The translations under genes were made by a program, and so were the position numbers. A stretch of DNA of 64,000 bases from assembly GCF_000025225.2 (NCBI RefSeq), contig NC_013895.2:992001-1056000 (forward strand), in the 5' to 3' direction. Below, piece by piece: positions 57,407 to 64,000 of this stretch (its first letter is position 1; each line of letters opens with the position of its first letter). The notes beneath the pieces were generated by a model, which saw only the letters and a list, made by a program, of their open reading frames with translations, made no database searches and was not told where the DNA came from. Source of the stretch: Mageeibacillus indolicus UPII9-5 (lineage in GTDB: Bacteria; Bacillota; Clostridia; Saccharofermentanales; Fastidiosipilaceae).

Positions 57407-58820
57407 GTTGTTTCTCGATACGCGGCCCCTGGGGCGTATCCATCAAAGTATATCCAGCTTCAGTTATCTGCTTACGCAATTCATCGGCTAGCGTGAAATT
57501 TTTAGCCTTTTTAGCTTGGGTCCGTGCTTCCACTAAAGCTAAAATTTCTGTTGGAATCGCCTCTTCGCACTGCCAACGTAAACCCAAGACATCACCCAAT
57601 TCATCAAAGAAGTCGAGGACGGCCTGACAGTCCGCCGCCGACGGCGAAGACGTAATCAAAGTGTTGACCTCCCGCACCCACGAAAAAATGGCCGCCAAAG
57701 CATCCGGCGTGTTAAGATCATCGTCCATAGCTGCAATAAAAGCAGCTCGAGCCGTGTCAATTGACTTACGAACAGACTCGGCAGCAGCAGCGGCTTTATC
57801 AGCTGATTCTGCCGATTCGGCCTTGCTCTTAAGTTTAAACTGCACCGCGCTATAGCAATTGCGTAATCTTGTCAAACCAGTCTGTGCCGCCTGCAACAAT
57901 TCATCACTGAAATTAATTGGACTGCGATAGTGACCTGTCAGCAAGAAAAACCTTATAACATCATAAGGAAAATGCTTTACCACATCTCTGACCGTGAAGA
58001 AATTACCCAAGGATTTGCTCATTTTTTCATTATTGACATTGATAAAACCATTGTGAAGCCAATAGTGGGCGAGCTGTTTACCGGTTGCGCACTCACTTTG
58101 AGCGATTTCATTTTCATGATGCGGGAAAATCAAATCTTTCCCCCCGCTATGAATATCTATGGTCGGCCCCAAATATCGGTTAATCATGGATGAGCACTCA
58201 ATGTGCCAGCCGGGACGGCCCTCGCCCCAAGGTGAAGGCCAAGCCGGTTCACCTGGTTTCTTAAACTTCCAGACAGCAAAATCTGCCGGGTCATGTTTGT
58301 TTTCGCCCGTATTGACCCGCTCACTGGCTCCCGCTTCCAGCTCATCCAAATGGAAATGGGATAATTTACCATAATCTGGGAAAGACCTTGTCGAAAAATA
58401 TACTCCGTCCGTACTTACGTAAGCATGGCCGCCAGCAACCAATTTACCGACCTGTTCTATTATCGCATCAATTGACTCTGTTGCCCGAGGCTGAATAGTG
58501 GCCCGCTTGATGCCCAAACCGTCAGCATCTTTAAAATATTCGGCAATGTATTTATCCGCCAACTCTCGTAGGGTAACGCCTTCCTCATTGGCACGTCTGA
58601 TCATTTTGTCATCTATATCGGTGAAATTTTGGACAAAAGTAACTTTGTAACCACGGTATTCCAAATATCGGCGCAACAAATCAAATACCACAAACGGCCG
58701 GGCGTTACCGAGGTGAAAATAATTATAAACAGTCGGGCCGCAACTGTACATTTTAACTTTACCCGGTTCAAGCGGAATAAACTCACGTTTCTGATTAGTT
58801 AAAGAGTCAAATAATTGCAT
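57399..58820 (-). CDS. cysS: Cysteinyl-tRNA synthetase (class I)
   Basis: 473 aa. The zinc-binding YSCGPTVY and the HIGH-type HLGN lie near the N-terminus, and KMSKSLGN near residue 265. FPHHENEIAQSE supplies further zinc ligands. The ATG at 58820 has GGGAG 6 nt before it; a TTG five codons upstream would include that site and is rejected. No T-box leader precedes it; instead a 6S-like RNA gene ends about 70 nt upstream. Confidence 0.96.
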   Translation of the reverse strand: MQLFDSLTNQKREFIPLEPGKVKMYSCGPTVYNYFHLGNARPFVVFDLLRRYLEYRGYKVTFVQNFTDIDDKMIRRANEEGVTLRELADKYIAEYFKDADGLGIKRATIQPRATESIDAIIEQVGKLVAGGHAYVSTDGVYFSTRSFPDYGKLSHFHLDELEAGASERVNTGENKHDPADFAVWKFKKPGEPAWPSPWGEGRPGWHIECSSMINRYLGPTIDIHSGGKDLIFPHHENEIAQSECATGKQLAHYWLHNGFINVNNEKMSKSLGNFFTVRDVVKHFPYDVIRFFLLTGHYRSPINFSDELLQAAQTGLTRLRNCYSAVQFKLKSKAESAESADKAAAAAESVRKSIDTARAAFIAAMDDDLNTPDALAAIFSWVREVNTLITSSPSAADCQAVLDFFDELGDVLGLRWQCEEAIPTEILALVEARTQAKKAKNFTLADELRKQITEAGYTLMDTPQGPRIEKQHA

Positions 58821-58891
58821 TGCTTTCTCCCACAAATTAAATAATTGTATAGTATCTATCCTAAATTTAGTCTTTTAAAGATCAACTATTT

Positions 58892-59067
58892 AAAAATCGC
58901 CCGAGAAGGTGGCGACCTCGCATTGACACCCAGCATATTGCCAGGTGGGTGTCCTGCAGCGGTCTTGGTCCTCCCTAACGTTGAAGGTATGGACGTATTC
59001 CGCAATGACCCGAACTCCCGTTTAAGTCATGAAGGTTCAAATAACAAAGCCGTCACACATCTAAGGC
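58892..59067 (-). ncRNA. ssrS: Candidate 6S RNA (RNA polymerase-binding regulator)
   Basis: About 176 nt. The ends pair: GCCT (59067-59064) with GGGC (58902-58899), then GTG/CAC and TGAC/GTCG around one bulge, as expected for a rod-like RNA. A perfect 8-bp hairpin GACACCCA/TGGGTGTC lies on the 3' side and ATGAC/GTCAT in the middle. The 3' end is GGGCGATTTTT. Segments such as TTTGAACC, TTAAACGGGAGTTC and CACCCACCTGG look like clostridial 6S RNAs as I remember them. Identification is by pattern only. Confidence 0.6.
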
Positions 59068-59073
59068 ATCTTA

Positions 59074-59101
59074 ATTATAGCATATTTGGCAAGTTAAACA
59101 A
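59074..59101 (-). promoter_or_regulatory. Promoter of the 6S-like RNA
   Basis: On the minus strand TTGTTT and a perfect TATAAT are separated by 16 nt. The seventh base after the -10 box is exactly the first base of the predicted closing stem. Confidence 0.65.
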
Positions 59102-59276
59102 AAGGTGATATTGCGGCGAGATGCGCGTCCAATTTATTCTAGATTTTGGGAAAGATTTGGTGAAAGACTTGGTGAAGCCAGAACCTATACCCGCATCGCT
59201 ATCCAAAATCATACCCAATCTGCGGAAGAAGCGCAGCCACCACAGAGGCCAAACGATAATATAACCTGTAATCTTA

Positions 59277-59303
59277 ACCACTTAATGCTATAATTTAGGT
59301 GGT
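59277..59303. promoter_or_regulatory. Inverted repeat flanking a -10 box upstream of the MocR-type gene
   Basis: ACCACTTAA and TTAGGTGGT form an inverted repeat with one mismatch around a 9-nt spacer that contains TATAAT (59289-59294). It lies 114 nt ahead of the regulator start and would suit autoregulation (inference). Confidence 0.45.
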
Positions 59304-59416
59304 AATTTGCTTTGCCGGCCGACAACTGTTCTAATGATACAAATTCGGACTGAAATCGTCTGCATAAGTTCATGGATTTAAACGAACAGTTTGCCAGTAA
59401 CACTGCCTAACTGACG

Positions 59417-60829
59417 ATGCTTATGCCTAAAGAACCTCTTTACCTAAAATTATATAACGAAATCAAAACCGCCATTGTCTCAGGAAATTTGCGCGGCGGT
59501 GAACGTCTGCCTTCAAAACGTTGTCAGGCCGATACTCATAATGTCAGCACAGTTACCGTACAGACTGCTTATGAGCAACTAATCGCCGAAGGGTATATCA
59601 CTTCACGCCCTCGCAGTGGCTACTTTGTTTTGTTACCGGAAGAAAGGGCGCGGCAATTCAGTAACCAGATTATTACGCCGAACCATTTTCCCGTCGATGC
59701 TCCCAACTTCCCACCCGTTCCTCCCGATTTCGTTCCGAGCTGCCCTTCCGCATATATAGATCTAAGCAATCACACCCCCCATACCGATTCTTTTCCATTC
59801 AGCACATGGTCAAAACTGATGCGAGAAATTATCAGCATAAATTACTACCGTCTATTAGAGAGATTGCCCCACAGCGGACTTTTCACCCTCAGGCAGTCAA
59901 TCGCCAAATATTTATTGCGTAATCAAGGGGTTACCGTAAACCCTGAATATATCGTTATCGGGGCTGGAACCGAATACCTATACAGTATCGCGGTTAAATT
60001 GGTAGGAAGACACTCAATTATCGCCTTAGAAAATCCCGGCTATCGCAGATTAGCCAATATTTATGCCGGAGAAAATGTCACTACAACCACAATACCGCTG
60101 GATGGCGAAGGAATTTTGCCGGAATATTTGGCTTTAAGCAAAGCAAACGTTTTACACATATCACCGTCAGGGCAATTTCCAACCGGCTGTTTAATGAGCG
60201 AGCGACGTCGACAAGCCGTCCTGGGGTGGCTTCAAGCCGACCGTAACCGCTATGTGATAGAGGATGACTATGAACGAGAATTTCAGTTCAATAAAAGTCA
60301 TTTACCAGCTCTCAGGCAAATGGATTATAACAACAGAACTATATATATTAATACATTTTCGCAGACAATCTCTCCGTCATTACGTATAAGTTACATGGTT
60401 CTGCCTTCTTCGCTTATTCAAAAATACAATCTTTTGTACAGTAATTATAGCTGCACAGTAACTAGTTTCGAGCAATATACATTGGCAGCGTTTATAGATG
60501 GCGGCTATTTTGAGCGTCATGTAAATCGGCTGCGCCGGCGATACCGCCAATTTTATCAAACTGTCTTGCCTCGCTTGAGCGAATTTGATTATCTTAACCA
60601 ATTGCCTCGTAATATTCCCGGATTAAATTTTCTCTTACCGTTGAAGTCATCTAAAGATGAAACTGAGCTTAAGCGGAATGGCGAAGAACACGGCCTGAAA
60701 CTGAACTTTTTATCAGATTATCTTTTGGCACCGGTAAAAGTTCCACCTAAAGTTGCCGTTTTAAGTTGTCGCAGTTTAAATCTCGCCTCCTTCACTGCAG
60801 GATTGGAGATTTTAAAAGTGATTTTATAA
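59417..60829 (+). CDS. MocR-type regulator (GntR winged helix + aminotransferase-like domain) lacking the PLP lysine
   Basis: 470 aa. Residues 5-72 form a GntR winged helix (PLYLKLYNEIKTAIVSG, then VSTVTVQTAYEQLIAEGYI). From about 110 on is a class I aminotransferase fold with NPGYRRLANIY, FPTG and EDDYEREF. The segment that should hold the PLP-linking lysine reads NTFSQTISPSLR, with Gln 316 (CAG at 60362-60364) in place of Lys. It therefore probably cannot form the usual aldimine. The start codon has no clear ribosome site; ATG 59423 is an alternative. Target genes are unknown. Confidence 0.88.
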   Translation: MLMPKEPLYLKLYNEIKTAIVSGNLRGGERLPSKRCQADTHNVSTVTVQTAYEQLIAEGYITSRPRSGYFVLLPEERARQFSNQIITPNHFPVDAPNFPPVPPDFVPSCPSAYIDLSNHTPHTDSFPFSTWSKLMREIISINYYRLLERLPHSGLFTLRQSIAKYLLRNQGVTVNPEYIVIGAGTEYLYSIAVKLVGRHSIIALENPGYRRLANIYAGENVTTTTIPLDGEGILPEYLALSKANVLHISPSGQFPTGCLMSERRRQAVLGWLQADRNRYVIEDDYEREFQFNKSHLPALRQMDYNNRTIYINTFSQTISPSLRISYMVLPSSLIQKYNLLYSNYSCTVTSFEQYTLAAFIDGGYFERHVNRLRRRYRQFYQTVLPRLSEFDYLNQLPRNIPGLNFLLPLKSSKDETELKRNGEEHGLKLNFLSDYLLAPVKVPPKVAVLSCRSLNLASFTAGLEILKVIL

Positions 60830-60877
60830 ATTTATCAAGGCAAAGTTGTCCTCAAGCAAAATCACACCAAGGCCAAA

Positions 60878-61738
60878 CTAAGTTTCAGAAAGATCTTTTA
60901 AACGAGGATGGTCGGTAGCCGCGACCATGCCGATAACAGTCGCAGCACCCGCTGCATATAAACAGGCGGCCACACTTAATAGCGTTGATCCACCGGTCAA
61001 AACGTCATCTATAACCAAAATGCACTTGCCTTTTACCTTTTCCCGGCAAACACAGGAAAATGCATCCTGAACGTTAAGCTGGCGTTCGCGTCGATCGGCG
61101 GTTTCGGTTTGTGGCTTTGTATATTTTGATCGAACTATTATCCCGGCCATATTGGGGTAGTTGAGCAAACGACACAGGGCAGAGGCTATTAGATCTGCCT
61201 GATTGTAACCGCGTTGCCTAAGACGTCGACGGTGCAGTGGCACGGCTATCACTCCGTCCGGTTGCAGCGGCAACCGTTTTTCGACAATATTTCCCGATAT
61301 GGCTTGTAAGCCGGTTAAATTTGCGTGGCCGTGATAAAAAAATTGTCCATAAGGGCGGTAAAAAATGCCTTCATATACCCCTACAGAAGTTAGTCGCCGC
61401 CAAACTACCGCCATGTAGGTTCCAAGGATATTGGCGTTTTCATAGGCTTGGGCAAATTTAAGACTTCTGATCATTCCTACTATCGGGTCTATATAGGGAA
61501 ATACACTCAAAACAGGCATACCTGGCTCAGTAGAAGAGTTTTTAATCAAGTGTAACCTGACATTTTTCGGTTCAAGAAATTCTTTCAAGCGATCACCGCA
61601 TTCAGGACAAAACCCGGGCAGCAGGCCGGGCACGCCCATTCCTATACCGCAGCCGAAGCAAACCAGCGGGAAAAATATATTGTTCGGTAGCTTAAACGTA
61701 AAATCACCTTCTTCATCTTTTTTAATCGCCCCTCTCAT
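60878..61738 (-). CDS. comF: ComF family phosphoribosyltransferase-like protein
   Basis: 286 aa. An N-terminal zinc-type cluster (CFGCG and CPECG) is followed by a phosphoribosyltransferase domain. Its PRPP loop reads VIDDVLTGGSTL and the upstream motif is VPLHRRRLRQRGYNQADLIA. ComF proteins support DNA uptake in competent bacteria, but they also occur where competence is unproven; no other com gene is in the window. The ATG at 61738 lacks an obvious ribosome site. Confidence 0.88.
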   Translation of the reverse strand: MRGAIKKDEEGDFTFKLPNNIFFPLVCFGCGIGMGVPGLLPGFCPECGDRLKEFLEPKNVRLHLIKNSSTEPGMPVLSVFPYIDPIVGMIRSLKFAQAYENANILGTYMAVVWRRLTSVGVYEGIFYRPYGQFFYHGHANLTGLQAISGNIVEKRLPLQPDGVIAVPLHRRRLRQRGYNQADLIASALCRLLNYPNMAGIIVRSKYTKPQTETADRRERQLNVQDAFSCVCREKVKGKCILVIDDVLTGGSTLLSVAACLYAAGAATVIGMVAATDHPRLKDLSET

Positions 61739-61818
61739 CTATTAGTTTAATTCGGTCTGCCGGCCGTTGTGCTTGCTGTTATGTTTGCCCAGTTGTACTT
61801 GCCCAGTTGCTTTTATAG

Positions 61819-61852
61819 TGAAAAAAATACCGCAACCTGAGTTACGGTATTT
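61819..61852 (-). terminator. Terminator after metK
   Basis: AAATACCG pairs with CGGTATTT around a 12-nt loop. The minus strand continues into a T7 run including the stem end. It lies 70 nt past the metK stop. Confidence 0.85.
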
Positions 61853-61923
61853 GTTTTCATATTAAAATCTTCGCCACATTTTTAGCACATCTGCGTAGGA
61901 AGATTAATAAATCAACCGACGTT

Positions 61924-63129
61924 TTATTTTCGGTTAACAAATTTTTGCAAGTCATCAACCTTGTCAAGTCTTTCCCAAGGGAGATCCAAATCGTCACGGC
62001 CGAAATGTCCGTAAGCCGCTGTCTGCTCATAAATCGGGCGTCGCAAATCAAGCGTACGAATGATTCCGTCCGGCGTAAAATCAAACACCGTTCTTATGGC
62101 ATCAATAATAACTTCTGAATCAACCTTGCCCGTACCAAAAGTTTCGACATTTATCGACACCGGATGCGCCACGCCGATTGCGTAGGCAACCTGAATCTGG
62201 CACTGCTCCGCCAGTCCAGCTGCAACGACATTTTTAGCGGCATAACGCGCCATGTAGGAAGCCGAGCGATCGACTTTGGTCGGATCCTTACCGGAAAAAG
62301 CTCCGCCGCCGTGAGCAGCCGCTCCGCCATAAGTGTCAACAATAATTTTACGTCCGGTTACCCCGGTATCACCATGAGGGCCGCCGATAACAAAACGTCC
62401 AGTAGGATTAATCCATATCTTTGTTTTTGCATCAAACAGTTCTGTTTGCATAACCGGAGTAATGACTTCTGCTAAAATGTCCCTGCGCAAATCGCTCAAC
62501 TTGTAGTCTTCGTCATGTTGAGTGGAAATAACCACGGTATCTATGTGTATCGGCTTATTGCCGTCATATTCTACTGTCACTTGAGCCTTGCCGTCCGGTC
62601 TTATCAGAGGCAGGACCCCGTTACGCCGAACTTCAGTCAATTTTTGGCACAAATGATGGGCTAAAACCAAAGTCAACGGCATGTACTCTTTTGTTTCACT
62701 GCAGGCGTAGCCAAACATCATGCCTTGATCTCCCGCACCGTTGATGACTGCTTCGTCTGAGCCGTCCTTGTGCTCAGCGGCCAAATTAACACCCATGGCT
62801 ATATCGCCAGACTGCTCGTCGATCGCGGTAAGAACGGCGCAATTGTCCGCATCAAATCCGTATTTGCCGCGCGTGTAGCCGATTCTCCTGACAGTGTTAC
62901 GAACAATTTTAGGTATGTCGACGTAACAATTGGTAGAGATTTCGCCAGCCACCACTACCATTCCCGTGGTGGTCATCGTTTCACAAGCCACTCTAGCCAT
63001 GCTGTCTTTGGCTAATATGGCATCCAAAACAGCATCAGATATTTGATCGCATATTTTGTCAGGATGCCCCTCAGTCACTGATTCTGAAGAAAACAGATAC
63101 TTGCTGCGTTCATTTAAATATTCTTTCAT
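61924..63129 (-). CDS. metK: S-adenosylmethionine synthetase
   Basis: 401 aa. It makes SAM from methionine and [39 protein letters not shown] and [16 protein letters not shown] are the three hallmark motifs. The ATG at 63129 has GGAGG 7 nt upstream; longer frames run into the riboswitch and are rejected. Expression is controlled by the SAM-I riboswitch just upstream. Confidence 0.97.
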   Translation of the reverse strand: MKEYLNERSKYLFSSESVTEGHPDKICDQISDAVLDAILAKDSMARVACETMTTTGMVVVAGEISTNCYVDIPKIVRNTVRRIGYTRGKYGFDADNCAVLTAIDEQSGDIAMGVNLAAEHKDGSDEAVINGAGDQGMMFGYACSETKEYMPLTLVLAHHLCQKLTEVRRNGVLPLIRPDGKAQVTVEYDGNKPIHIDTVVISTQHDEDYKLSDLRRDILAEVITPVMQTELFDAKTKIWINPTGRFVIGGPHGDTGVTGRKIIVDTYGGAAAHGGGAFSGKDPTKVDRSASYMARYAAKNVVAAGLAEQCQIQVAYAIGVAHPVSINVETFGTGKVDSEVIIDAIRTVFDFTPDGIIRTLDLRRPIYEQTAAYGHFGRDDLDLPWERLDKVDDLQKFVNRK

Positions 63130-63141
63130 CGAAAAACCTCC

Positions 63142-63283
63142 AAAAAAAATCTCTTTCGAGTCGAACCCGAAAGAGATATATAAACTCATCTTCCAGGTAA
63201 AACTTTACCTGCCGGATTTAGCACCGTGCTTACGCCGGTTGCCGGATTTCATTGGGCCGGGTCCCTCCATCACTCTTGATAAG
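63142..63283 (-). promoter_or_regulatory. SAM-I (S-box) riboswitch with terminator, upstream of metK
   Basis: The minus strand shows the S-box landmarks in order: CTTATCAAGAG, GGAGGGACCCGGCCC, ATGAAATCCGGCAACC, GGTGCTAAATCC and GGAAGATGAG (aptamer about 63185-63283). A 10-bp terminator stem ATCTCTTTCG/CGAAAGAGAT (63149-63177) follows, with a T8 run that abuts the metK ribosome site GGAGG. SAM binding should turn metK off by termination. Confidence 0.96.
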
Positions 63284-63298
63284 GATTAAATTCGGTTA

Positions 63299-63327
63299 AG
63301 TCTAGCACATAGTCGTTTATTTGTCTA
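63299..63327 (-). promoter_or_regulatory. Probable promoter of the metK riboswitch transcript
   Basis: TAGACA and TAGACT are separated by 17 nt on the minus strand, ending 15 nt ahead of the aptamer. Confidence 0.5.
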
Positions 63328-63427
63328 TAAACCTGCATTTTTTGAAGTTATTTTCTACGATATTAAGCCGTGCAGACTTATTAATTATGTTGTCCACTGT
63401 CATATATCAGTTGTAAACGTATGCTAT

Positions 63428-64000
63428 TTATAAACGGATGTAGTCATTCCTAAGTACATACAAACCTTTTTCCTCCAAATCGGTTTCTATTTCATGTAAA
63501 GTTCTGGTGTCAGCAATAACAAATTGTTCTTCACCTTCATCTTCGGCATGCGCATTGCACCGCCTGCCTATCCCAGTATCAACCGAGGCGGAAATCTTTG
63601 TTGCCCCCCAAGCCATGGCGGCATCGCGGAATTCTTTGCGTTCCCGAGTAGAAACGGTTATCGCCGCGAACGGCAAAAATATGCGCATCGCTAGAATATA
63701 TTGCATTAATTTCTTTTCACCTATCTTGTGGGTATCACCGACACCACTTGTACCGTGCGTCGGACGAATACGGGGAAAAGAGATGGCAATCTCAACCTGC
63801 GGATATTTTCGTTGAATGAGATAGGCATGCAACCCAAGGGCATAAGCATCGTGCAACGGGTCGCTAAGCCCGAATAAAGCGCCAAAGCCAACACCTCGCA
63901 TACCGCCCATAATTGCCCGTTCCTGCGTATTCATACGATATATAATGCTACGCTTGTGTCCATAAGGATGACAATAGTCATACACTGTTGGATCATACGT
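63428..64000 (-). CDS. thiH: ThiH (2-iminoacetate synthase) C-terminal part, cut by window edge
   Basis: The frame runs open to the right edge with no start in the window; about 190 C-terminal residues are visible. TYDPTVYDYCHPYGHKRS near the edge matches the QETYd...HPxGpK region of ThiH. GVGFGALFGLSDPLHDAYALGLHAYLIQRKYP and ISFPRIRP follow, then STRERKEFRDAAMAWGATKISASVDTGIG. ThiH is a radical SAM enzyme that cleaves tyrosine to dehydroglycine for thiazole synthesis. HydG shares the fold, but the context offers no hydrogenase genes. The SAM cysteine motif lies outside the window. Confidence 0.85.
   Translation of the reverse strand, partial: TYDPTVYDYCHPYGHKRSIIYRMNTQERAIMGGMRGVGFGALFGLSDPLHDAYALGLHAYLIQRKYPQVEIAISFPRIRPTHGTSGVGDTHKIGEKKLMQYILAMRIFLPFAAITVSTRERKEFRDAAMAWGATKISASVDTGIGRRCNAHAEDEGEEQFVIADTRTLHEIETDLEEKGLYVLRNDYIRL

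Noticed and set aside
58821-59067. T-box leader for cysS
   Set aside because: The AGGGTGGNACCGCG core is not present. AGGGAGGACCAAGACCGC is only a loose resemblance and the pairing fits a 6S-like rod instead.
58845-59108. Plus-strand ORF of 87 codons in the cysS upstream region
   Set aside because: It reads through the complementary strand of the structured RNA; its hairpins and promoter explain the sequence better.
61784-61810. Direct repeat TTGCCCAGTTG between metK and comF
   Set aside because: Two short copies with no terminal inverted repeats or adjoining mobile gene.

Overview
The window looks like part of the chromosome of a low-to-moderate G+C, anaerobic, Gram-positive bacterium of the Clostridia. 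The evidence is CIRCE-controlled hrcA-grpE-dnaK-dnaJ-prmA, GlgC/GlgD paired glycogen genes, an S-box (SAM-I) riboswitch on metK, DUF5685 and DUF3793 proteins, flavodoxin, formate-THF ligase, ThiH and strong AGGAGG ribosome sites. A large BspA-type leucine-rich repeat protein suggests a host-associated mucosal organism. The species cannot be fixed from the sequence alone. No transposase, integrase, CRISPR array or rRNA operon was seen, and nearly all genes read on the minus strand.

Layout. 1-6.7 kb: a truncated membrane protein, rdgB, rsmF-like methyltransferase, an M3-peptidase-like protein without zinc ligands, and argS. 6.8-12.8 kb: glycogen operon glgB-glgC-glgD-glgA behind one promoter. 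12.8-15.1 kb: YitT-type protein, then DUF3793-flavodoxin with a promoter that carries a palindromic operator. 15.2-21.2 kb: heat-shock operon hrcA-grpE-dnaK-dnaJ-prmA with CIRCE. 21.25-27.4 kb: a probable operon M28-like lipoprotein, NfeD, SPFH, AAA ATPase, DUF4276 (TOPRIM-like), hemW. 27.5-31.4 kb: a membrane protein and HPD-less J-domain pair, fhs, DUF5685. 31.6-34.8 kb: gltX-glnS. 35-38.8 kb: heterodimeric ABC exporter and an HPr-like protein. 39-42.3 kb: HtrA protease, a small membrane protein, psd-pssA. 42.4-49.4 kb: pyk, membrane protein, split chromate transporter, NUDIX, malic enzyme, 2-hydroxycarboxylate transporter. 49.8-55.8 kb: AI-2E family transporter, an anchored unknown protein, tRNA-Arg, the LRR protein. 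55.9-64 kb: rlmB-mrnC-cysS, a 6S-like RNA, a MocR-type regulator, comF, metK with riboswitch, and a truncated thiH.

What stands out. First, an AAA ATPase plus DUF4276 TOPRIM-like pair sits inside the hemW transcription unit; it resembles two-gene OLD-like defence modules, but its ATPase motifs have drifted. Second, several proteins keep an enzyme fold while losing its key residues: M3 peptidase without HExxH, M28 peptidase without the Glu-Glu pair, MocR without the PLP lysine, a J-domain without HPD, and an HPr-like protein without the phospho-histidine. Third, there is a candidate 6S RNA of about 176 nt with a well-placed promoter directly upstream of cysS.

All family names come from reading motifs by eye; no database search was possible.
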